The translations under genes and the position numbers were made by a program. A stretch of 10,541 nt of DNA from Pseudorhodobacter sp. (lineage in GTDB: Bacteria > Pseudomonadota > Alphaproteobacteria > Rhodobacterales > Rhodobacteraceae). Positions 6,231 through 10,541 of the stretch are shown here, piece after piece (the first letter of the stretch is position 1; the number at the start of each line of letters is the position of its first letter). Where the stretch lies: NCBI GenBank assembly GCA_024641255.1, contig JAHEDL010000264.1, forward strand, positions 595 through 11,135. Reading direction: 5' to 3'. Below the pieces are notes generated by a model. It was not told where the DNA came from. It searched no databases and saw only the letters and a list, made by a program, of their open reading frames with translations.

Positions 6231-8499
6231 CGTCCGCCTCCTTCAGCCAGGCCCATATCCGCGATGGCGACAGCGGCATATCCACATGCGTGACGCCACG
6301 CGGCGCAAGCGCATCCAGCACCGCGTTGGAAATCGCACCACAAGCCCCCACCGTGCCCGCCTCGCCACAGCCCTTCATGCCCAGCGGGTTGGTTTTGGTA
6401 TAGGTCGGCGCATCATGCAGCGAAATAAACGGCAGATCGCTGGCGCGCGGCATCGCGTAATCCATGAAACTGCCCGATAGCAGCTGACCGTCGCCAGCAT
6501 AGACCGCGTTTTCGGTCACCGCCTGACCAAAGCCCTGCGCAATGCCACCCTGCACCTGCCCGGCCACCAGTTCGGGGGCCATCTGGGTGCCAAAATCATC
6601 AACAACCGTATAGCGTTCCACCACCAGCCCGCCGGTGTCCGGATCAACCTCTACCTCGACCACATGGCAGCCGTTCGGATAGGCCCCGGCCGCCAATTCA
6701 ATGGTTTGCGACACATCCAGCAAATCAGACTTACCGTGTTGCCGCGCCAGTTCGGCCGCCTCGGCCAAGGTCAGCCGCATGTTAGACCCGGGGGCGGCAA
6801 AGATATGCTCGGCAAAAGTCACATCGCGAACGCCCAGTTCCGCCGCCAAAAACACAGCCAGCCCATCGACCACCGCCGCAACCGTTGCCTTGGTCGCCGT
6901 GCCTTGCACCGTGACAGAGCGTGACCCACCGGTGCCGCCGCCGTGGCGAATACGATCCGAATCGCCCTGCACAATCCGGATCAGCGCCGGGTCCACCCCC
7001 GTCGCCTCTGCCAGCATGCGGGTATACACGGTTTCATGGCCCTGCCCGTTCGACTGCGTGCCGACATACATCGTCAGCCCGCCATCCGCGTCCAGCACGA
7101 TGCGCGAGGTTTCCACCGGGCTGCCCAGAATCGCCTCCAGATAGCTGGCAACGCCAAGGCCGCGCAGCCGCCCCGCCGCCTGACTGGCCGCTTTGCGCGC
7201 GGCAAAGCCTGCAACATCGGCACGATCTTTCGCCACCGCCAGAACCCGCGCAAAATCGCCGCAATCCACCGCTTCGCCCGAAATCATCGGATAGGGGAAG
7301 GTTTTGATGACATTGCGGGCGCGCAGGTCAAACCCGTCGACCCCCAGCACCCGCGCGGCGTGATCCATCACCCGTTCAATCGTCAGGTTGGCTTCCGGCC
7401 GCCCGGCACCGCGATAGGCATCAACCGGCGTGGTGTTGGTAAACACCCCCAGCGCCCCCAGATGCGCCACCGGAATATCGTAAACGCCGGTCAACACTTT
7501 GGCAAAAAGCTCCGACTGAATGGCTTGGCCGTATTGCGAATTATAGGCGCCAAGGTTGGACACAAGGTTAACGCCATAGGCCGTGATATTCAGATCAGCA
7601 TCAAAGCCGATTTCAGCCCGCGCAATCAGGTCGCGGCCCGCGTTGTCGGTCAGCATCGCTTCCGACCGATCCGCGATCCAGCGCACCGGGCGCGCCAAGG
7701 CCCGCGCGGCCGCCGCAATCACCACATATTCCGGGTAAGTCATTGACTTCATGCCAAAACCGCCGCCGACATCGGGGTTCGTCACCCGCACCGCACCGCG
7801 ATCCAACCCCAGCATCCGCGCCAATTCGCGCTTTTGAATCCACACGCCCTGCCCGTTGACACACAGATGCAGCCGCCCCTCGGCCCATTCGGCATAAGCC
7901 GCGCGCGGCTCGATAGAGGCGACGATGATCCGGTTATGCACCACCTCTAACGCGATGCGATGCGCCGATGCGGCCAGCGCCGCCGCGGTTCCGGCCTCAT
8001 CGCCCACCGAATAGTCAAACGCCAGATTGTCCGGCGCTTCGGGGTGGATCGCCGCGCCGCCCACCGCCACTGCCGTGTGGACGGCCAGGTCTTCTACCTC
8101 CAGCCCGATCAACTCTGCCGCATCACGCGCCTGTGCCAGGGTTTCAGCCACCACAACCGCCACCGCCTCACCGGCAAAGCGCACCACGCCGCGCGCCAGA
8201 ACCGGGCGCTCCGGCCCCGCCCCGGCACCACTGCGCCCCGCCACCAACTCGGCTTCCATCGCAAGATCGACACCCAGCGCCGCCAGCCCCGCCGCATCCA
8301 GCACCAGATGCACGCCGGCCGCCGCCCGCGCGGCTGTCAGGTCCAGCGCGGCTATCCGGCCATGCGCCATCGGCGCGCGCAAAAAATACGCAACCAGACT
8401 GTCTTTTGGCGCAATATCATCAACATAGCGCCCCGCCCCGGTCAGAAAGCGCTGATCCTCAAGCCGACCACGCCCCTGCGCCACGCCGAATTTCGCCAT
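6217..8499 (-). CDS. Molybdopterin-binding large subunit, xanthine dehydrogenase family (CoxL form II-like)
   Basis: Role: binds the molybdenum-cytosine (or guanine) dinucleotide cofactor and carries the active site of a molybdenum hydroxylase, oxidising an aldehyde, purine or other heterocycle. Seen: 760 residues, normal for a stand-alone large subunit. It has the N-terminal small domain (QGRGRLEDQRFLTGAGRYVDD), the Moco loop GGGFGMK (245-251), AYRGAGR (361-367), GQGHET (485-490) and the catalytic Glu713 in KGCGEAGTVGA. Known: form I CO dehydrogenases have AYXCSFR in the active-site loop, so AYRGAGR places this in form II, whose substrates are mostly undefined. Start: ATG 8499 after GGGGGA with a 4-nt gap. 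Odd: no FAD (CoxM) or 2Fe-2S (CoxS) subunit gene and no maturation gene is nearby, so the subunit is orphan here. Downstream, the DUF2235 gene overlaps its 3' end by 14 nt. Confidence 0.93.
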   Translation of the reverse strand: MAKFGVAQGRGRLEDQRFLTGAGRYVDDIAPKDSLVAYFLRAPMAHGRIAALDLTAARAAAGVHLVLDAAGLAALGVDLAMEAELVAGRSGAGAGPERPVLARGVVRFAGEAVAVVVAETLAQARDAAELIGLEVEDLAVHTAVAVGGAAIHPEAPDNLAFDYSVGDEAGTAAALAASAHRIALEVVHNRIIVASIEPRAAYAEWAEGRLHLCVNGQGVWIQKRELARMLGLDRGAVRVTNPDVGGGFGMKSMTYPEYVVIAAAARALARPVRWIADRSEAMLTDNAGRDLIARAEIGFDADLNITAYGVNLVSNLGAYNSQYGQAIQSELFAKVLTGVYDIPVAHLGALGVFTNTTPVDAYRGAGRPEANLTIERVMDHAARVLGVDGFDLRARNVIKTFPYPMISGEAVDCGDFARVLAVAKDRADVAGFAARKAASQAAGRLRGLGVASYLEAILGSPVETSRIVLDADGGLTMYVGTQSNGQGHETVYTRMLAEATGVDPALIRIVQGDSDRIRHGGGTGGSRSVTVQGTATKATVAAVVDGLAVFLAAELGVRDVTFAEHIFAAPGSNMRLTLAEAAELARQHGKSDLLDVSQTIELAAGAYPNGCHVVEVEVDPDTGGLVVERYTVVDDFGTQMAPELVAGQVQGGIAQGFGQAVTENAVYAGDGQLLSGSFMDYAMPRASDLPFISLHDAPTYTKTNPLGMKGCGEAGTVGACGAISNAVLDALAPRGVTHVDMPLSPSRIWAWLKEADAVAD
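6237..6243 (-). promoter_or_regulatory. Strong Shine-Dalgarno site supporting the CTG start of the DUF2235 gene
   Basis: AAGGAGG on the minus strand, inside the last codons of the molybdoenzyme gene, 6 nt before CTG 6230. It is among the best Shine-Dalgarno matches in the window, and the only standard start that follows in frame is ATG 5969, 261 nt away. A second CTG at 6224 would be 12 nt away, which is less favourable. Confidence 0.65.
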
Positions 8500-8506
8500 T
8501 AAGTCC

Positions 8507-8525
8507 CCCGAACCTGCTGTTCGGG
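8507..8525 (-). promoter_or_regulatory. Leader hairpin overlapping the ribosome-binding site of the molybdoenzyme gene
   Basis: On the minus strand CCCGAAC and GTTCGGG form a perfect 7-bp stem with a 5-nt loop. The 3' arm covers the first three G of GGGGGA (8509-8504), the only ribosome-binding site before ATG 8499. Folding could lower translation. Whether it forms in the cell is unknown. Confidence 0.45.
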
Positions 8526-8565
8526 AAAAACTACGCCCCTGACTGGGTTTGTCCAGTCAGGGGCG
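8526..8565 (-). terminator. Rho-independent terminator of the ornithine decarboxylase gene
   Basis: On the minus strand a perfect 13-bp GC-rich stem (arms 8553-8565 and 8534-8546) closes a 6-nt loop, then TAG, then TTTTT at 8530-8526. It begins 26 nt after the decarboxylase stop. It is the clearest intrinsic terminator in the window. Only 26 nt separate its T-run from the next start codon (8499), so the downstream gene needs either read-through or a promoter embedded here. Confidence 0.88.
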
Positions 8566-8568
8566 CGT

Positions 8569-8582
8569 TAATCTTGCGATTA
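8569..8582 (-). repeat. Short GCAA-loop hairpin after the decarboxylase stop
   Basis: On the minus strand TAATC-GCAA-GATTA gives a 5-bp stem capped by a GNRA-type tetraloop, 8 nt after the stop codon and just before the terminator stem. It may stabilise the mRNA 3' end. Short enough to be chance. Confidence 0.3.
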
Positions 8583-8590
8583 GGCCGAAA

Positions 8591-9736
8591 TCAGATCTTC
8601 TGCGACAGAACCGTCACCATTCCCAACTCGCCAAAGCCATTGAAACGGCTGTTGGTGACGGTGGAATAGGCACCCATACCGTGCACGATCACATAATCGC
8701 CCTCGGCAATGTCCGACGGGAACGGCACATCGCCCGGCAACCGGTCAACCGAATCGCAGGTCGGGCCAAAGCAGATCCGTGGCAACACCGCACCGCTGCG
8801 CTTGACGCCTTCGGGCGACAGCACTTCGATCCGATCAATAATGCCAATCTGACCCAATTCGAACAACGACCCATAAACACCGTCGTTCAGGAACACATGG
8901 GTGTCATCGCGCACCGCTTTCACCCGCGCCGCCAGCGTGAACGCATCGCCGCACATCGCGCGGCCCGGTTCGCACACCAACGCCGGACGATCCGCGCCAA
9001 ACGCTTCGGTCGCCACCCGGTCAATGGTGGCAAAAGTCGCGTCCAACTGCGGCTCTACCCCAACGGCGCGGTGGTTCGGGAAACCGCCGCCCACGTTCAG
9101 ACGGGCAATCTTCACGCCGGCACGCTGCGCAATCACCGCTGCTTCGCGGATGTAAGACGCCCAAGCCGCCGGATCGGTGCATTGCGTGCCGGGGTGGAAG
9201 GTGATCGACGCAATATAGCCCGCCGCTGCAACCTTCTTCAGCAGTTCCACCGCCACATCTTCGGTCGCACCAAACTTGGCACCAAAGTTATAGGCAGCCC
9301 CTGCCACCGGCAGCTTGAAGCGCACCGAAATTTCACAGCCCGCAACCGGAACCATTTCGATCAGTTTTGCCAATTCGCTATGCGAATCAACAGAGTACGA
9401 CTTCACTTCCCGCGCAACCGCGTGGGCAATCTCGGCGCGCGACCGCACCGGGTTGTTATAGTGAATCGCTGCATCCGGGTCCAAACGGCGGATCAGGTCG
9501 ATCTCGAACGGCGAGGCGCAGTCAAAGCCCTTCACGCCAGCGGCGATCAGGTTTTCAATGACTTCTTCACCGGGATTCGACTTCACCGCATAGGTCACAA
9601 GGCCCGGAAAACCATCCAGAAACTTGCGGGCTACGGCTTGCACGGCCTGAGGCGCAAAAAACAGAACCGGATTTTCCGGCTGCTGATTGCGGAGGAATTC
9701 GGTCGGATTGGTCCAGATTGTTTTGGACAGTCCCAT
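8591..9736 (-). CDS. Ornithine decarboxylase, fold-III PLP-dependent (lysine/ornithine decarboxylase group)
   Basis: Role: decarboxylates ornithine to putrescine with pyridoxal phosphate, in the cytoplasm. Some relatives also accept lysine, giving cadaverine. Seen: 381 residues, typical of the eukaryote-like alanine-racemase-fold decarboxylases. The PLP lysine is Lys52 in YAVKSNP. His181 lies in HPGTQC, the phosphate-binding loop is GGGFP (216-220) and EPGRAM is at 256-261. The active-site Cys327-Asp328 pair is in CFGPTCDS, and GMGAY is at 353-357. All key residues are present. Start: ATG 9736 has AAAGGA 8 nt upstream; an in-frame TTG at 9760 is less likely. It is divergent from an Lrp/AsnC-type regulator across 225 nt and followed by a strong terminator, so it is probably a single-gene transcript. 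Substrate choice between ornithine, lysine or both cannot be read from sequence by eye. Confidence 0.93.
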   Translation of the reverse strand: MGLSKTIWTNPTEFLRNQQPENPVLFFAPQAVQAVARKFLDGFPGLVTYAVKSNPGEEVIENLIAAGVKGFDCASPFEIDLIRRLDPDAAIHYNNPVRSRAEIAHAVAREVKSYSVDSHSELAKLIEMVPVAGCEISVRFKLPVAGAAYNFGAKFGATEDVAVELLKKVAAAGYIASITFHPGTQCTDPAAWASYIREAAVIAQRAGVKIARLNVGGGFPNHRAVGVEPQLDATFATIDRVATEAFGADRPALVCEPGRAMCGDAFTLAARVKAVRDDTHVFLNDGVYGSLFELGQIGIIDRIEVLSPEGVKRSGAVLPRICFGPTCDSVDRLPGDVPFPSDIAEGDYVIVHGMGAYSTVTNSRFNGFGELGMVTVLSQKI

Positions 9737-9900
9737 CGGCGTGATCCTTTCTGCCAACAAGATGCAAGTCCCCTTTCGTTGCCGCCAAAATCAATGGCAA
9801 AAGCACGGGCACCTGCGAGGTTTTTCCAACCAGGCCAGGTGCGTATGAGCCGCCCTTTTCCTGCAACTAAGGATGCCGCATATGGGGTACAACTTCACCG
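9737..9900 (-). promoter_or_regulatory. Structured 5' leader of the ornithine decarboxylase gene (candidate regulatory RNA)
   Basis: If transcription starts in the AT-rich zone near 9900, the mRNA has a leader of about 160 nt. On the minus strand it can form a stem-loop at 9842-9809: a 7-bp outer stem GCACCTG/CAGGTGC, an internal loop, a 4-bp inner stem GGTT/AACC and a 5-nt loop. A smaller one lies at 9800-9779 (TTGCC/GGCAA). A tiny frame ATG CGG CAT CCT TAG lies at 9881-9867 without a ribosome-binding site. A cis-regulatory RNA called speF is known upstream of ornithine decarboxylase genes in alphaproteobacteria; I cannot match its consensus from memory, so the identity is open. Confidence 0.4.
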
Positions 9901-9961
9901 AACAAAACTATATAAATGCCGGAATTCTTCGTTATAATGACGAAAAAAGGATACATACTGT
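9885..9961. promoter_or_regulatory. AT-rich divergent control region between the decarboxylase and regulator genes
   Basis: Positions 9901-9960 are only 30% GC (18 of 60), far below the surrounding genes. They hold -10-like boxes on both strands: TATAAT at 9933-9938 (plus, a full consensus match) and TATAGT at 9912-9907 (minus). No good -35 box pairs with either. A second small inverted repeat, TTC-ACC-GAA, lies at 9894-9902, 38 bp from the centre of the main palindrome. Confidence 0.55.
9928..9944 (+). promoter_or_regulatory. Putative Lrp/AsnC-type operator over the regulator's -10 box
   Basis: TTCGTTATAATGACGAA is a 17-nt palindrome with one mismatched pair around a central A. Its middle is the TATAAT box at 9933-9938, so a bound protein would block the promoter. 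Its right edge runs into the A-rich Shine-Dalgarno stretch (AAGGA, 9947-9951). Inference: autoregulatory site of the Lrp-type protein encoded 18 nt downstream. Confidence 0.5.
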
Positions 9962-10393
9962 ATGGATGAGCTGGATCGCAACATTCTGACCCTGCTGGGG
10001 GCGGATGCACGCATGTCAGTGGCCACTCTGGCCCGCCGTTTGAAGGTGGCACGCTCGACAATTCAGGCCCGGCTAGAGCGGTTAGAGACCTCTGGCGTCA
10101 TCGCGGGCTATACCCTGAAACTGGGCGAAGCTGCGCGGCAGGGCCGCTTGCGCGCCAGCGTCTTGCTGACCATCGAACCGCGCTCGCAGGCCGCCATCCT
10201 GACCCGGCTGAAGGCAATCAGCGAAGTTGAACGGGTGTTCACCACCTCTGGCCGCTTTGATCTGCTGCTACAAATCGCCGCCAGCAACACCCAGGTGCTG
10301 GATCAGGTGCTGGACCAGATCGGCGCGCTGACCGGGGTGAAAAGTTCCGAAAGCCTGATCCACCTGTCAACCCGACTGGATCGCGCGGTTTAA
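9962..10393 (+). CDS. Lrp/AsnC-family transcriptional regulator
   Basis: Role: small DNA-binding regulator that usually senses an amino acid and works as dimers to octamers or larger. Seen: 143 residues, slightly short of the usual ~150 but complete. The N-terminal winged helix-turn-helix starts at MDELDRNILTLLGADARMSVATLARRL, and its recognition helix is near VARSTIQARLERLE (29-42). A short linker follows, then the RAM/ligand-binding domain (~64-140) with the characteristic SGRFDLLLQI (96-105). Start: ATG 9962 with AAGGA 10 nt upstream; no better in-frame start exists. It is divergent from the ornithine decarboxylase gene and has a palindrome over its own promoter. That suggests autoregulation and control of the decarboxylase, perhaps in response to ornithine, arginine or lysine. 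The ligand is inferred from context only. Confidence 0.93.
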   Translation: MDELDRNILTLLGADARMSVATLARRLKVARSTIQARLERLETSGVIAGYTLKLGEAARQGRLRASVLLTIEPRSQAAILTRLKAISEVERVFTTSGRFDLLLQIAASNTQVLDQVLDQIGALTGVKSSESLIHLSTRLDRAV

Positions 10394-10414
10394 CCCAAAG
10401 CGCCCCGTTGTTTT

Positions 10415-10434
10415 TGTGCGCCCACAGTCGCACA
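10415..10434 (+). repeat. Short stem-loop between the regulator and the VOC gene
   Basis: TGTGCG and CGCACA pair over 6 bp with an 8-nt loop in the 67-nt gap after the regulator stop. A T-run (10410-10415) precedes rather than follows it, so it is not a standard terminator for the plus strand. It may be chance. No clear promoter for the next gene was found in the gap. Confidence 0.25.
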
Positions 10435-10460
10435 CTGCAGCCTCTGCAATGGAGGATGCC

Positions 10461-10541
10461 ATGTCACATCACGGAATGCCTTGCTGGTACGAATTGGCCA
10501 GCAGCGACACTGCCGCAGCACAACAGTTTTACACCGCCGTC
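10461..10541 (+). CDS. VOC (glyoxalase/bleomycin-resistance fold) protein, first 27 codons only
   Basis: Seen: ATG 10461 preceded by GGAGG with a 5-nt gap, then an open frame to the right edge. The peptide MSHHGMPCWYEL followed by ASSDTAAAQQFYTAV has the form PCWYEL-x-(S/T)-D-x-x-x-A-x-x-FY-x-x-V that opens many VOC-superfamily proteins: first beta strand, then the helix ending in FY. Known: the superfamily covers metal-dependent lyases, dioxygenases and resistance proteins, so no specific function can be given from 27 residues. It lies 67 nt downstream of the Lrp-type gene on the same strand and could be co-transcribed. Confidence 0.75.
   Translation, partial: MSHHGMPCWYELASSDTAAAQQFYTAV

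Noticed and set aside
5451..7746. Plus-strand open frames of about 270-280 codons (5451-6293 and 6943-7746) opposite the DUF2235 and molybdoenzyme genes.
   Set aside because: Antisense to well-supported genes, with no domain, no good ribosome-binding site and composition typical of shadow frames.
6217..8499. The large subunit as a true aerobic CO dehydrogenase (CoxL form I).
   Set aside because: The active-site loop is AYRGAGR, not the AYXCSFR of form I, and the CoxM, CoxS and CoxDEF genes are absent from the window.
8549..9937. A 462-codon open frame on the plus strand lying opposite the ornithine decarboxylase.
   Set aside because: It spans the decarboxylase, its terminator and its leader. 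It is Arg/His-rich with no recognisable domain, the usual result of GC-rich codon bias on the opposite strand.
1..10541. tRNA or rRNA genes, CRISPR arrays, insertion sequences, att sites, prophage or toxin-antitoxin pairs.
   Set aside because: No repeat arrays, transposase-like frames, long terminal inverted repeats or tRNA-like cloverleaf sequences were seen. Genes are ordinary in composition and closely packed.

Overview
The window looks like chromosomal DNA of an alphaproteobacterium, most likely Rhodobacterales (Rhodobacter/Pseudorhodobacter-like). This rests on the high GC content, GTG starts with strong Shine-Dalgarno sequences, the comEC | gltX - gltA gene order, and protein sequences that read like that order's versions. 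No database search was possible, so the taxonomy is recognition by eye.

Layout. (1) Positions 1-531, minus: 5' part of a ComEC/Rec2-type DNA-uptake channel gene, running off the left edge and divergent from gltX. (2) Positions 607-3385, plus: gltX (glutamyl-tRNA synthetase) and gltA (type II citrate synthase), closed by a strong GC-rich stem-loop. (3) Positions 3511-4221, plus: a small polytopic membrane protein of the DUF1624/HGSNAT-like family. Its stop codon shares a CTAG with the stop of the convergent gene aguB. (4) Positions 4218-8499, minus, read right to left: an orphan molybdopterin-binding large subunit of the xanthine dehydrogenase/CoxL form II type, a DUF2235 alpha/beta hydrolase that appears to start at CTG inside the end of the previous gene, and aguB (N-carbamoylputrescine amidase). 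The spacing suggests one operon. (5) Positions 8591-9736, minus: a fold-III PLP ornithine decarboxylase with a textbook terminator behind it and a structured leader of about 160 nt in front. (6) Positions 9962-10393, plus: a divergent Lrp/AsnC-type regulator whose promoter carries a 17-nt near-palindrome over its -10 box. (7) Positions 10461-10541, plus: the first 27 codons of a VOC (glyoxalase-fold) protein, cut by the right edge.

How the genes may work together. Ornithine decarboxylase makes putrescine from ornithine and AguB makes putrescine from N-carbamoylputrescine, so the right half has a polyamine theme. The Lrp-type regulator is placed to control both itself and the decarboxylase. 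The molybdoenzyme subunit and the DUF2235 hydrolase lie between the two putrescine genes, and their link to polyamines is unknown. The left half is housekeeping (translation, TCA cycle) plus DNA uptake.

No tRNA, rRNA, insertion sequence, CRISPR array, prophage part or origin was seen. The longest gene-free stretch is 225 bases (9737-9961), so there is no empty region over 300 bases. I did not find a clear novel defence or mobile system. The points most worth checking are the CTG start, the leader and operator region around 9737-9961, the terminator/hairpin pair upstream of the molybdoenzyme gene, and the orphan large subunit with its operon partners.
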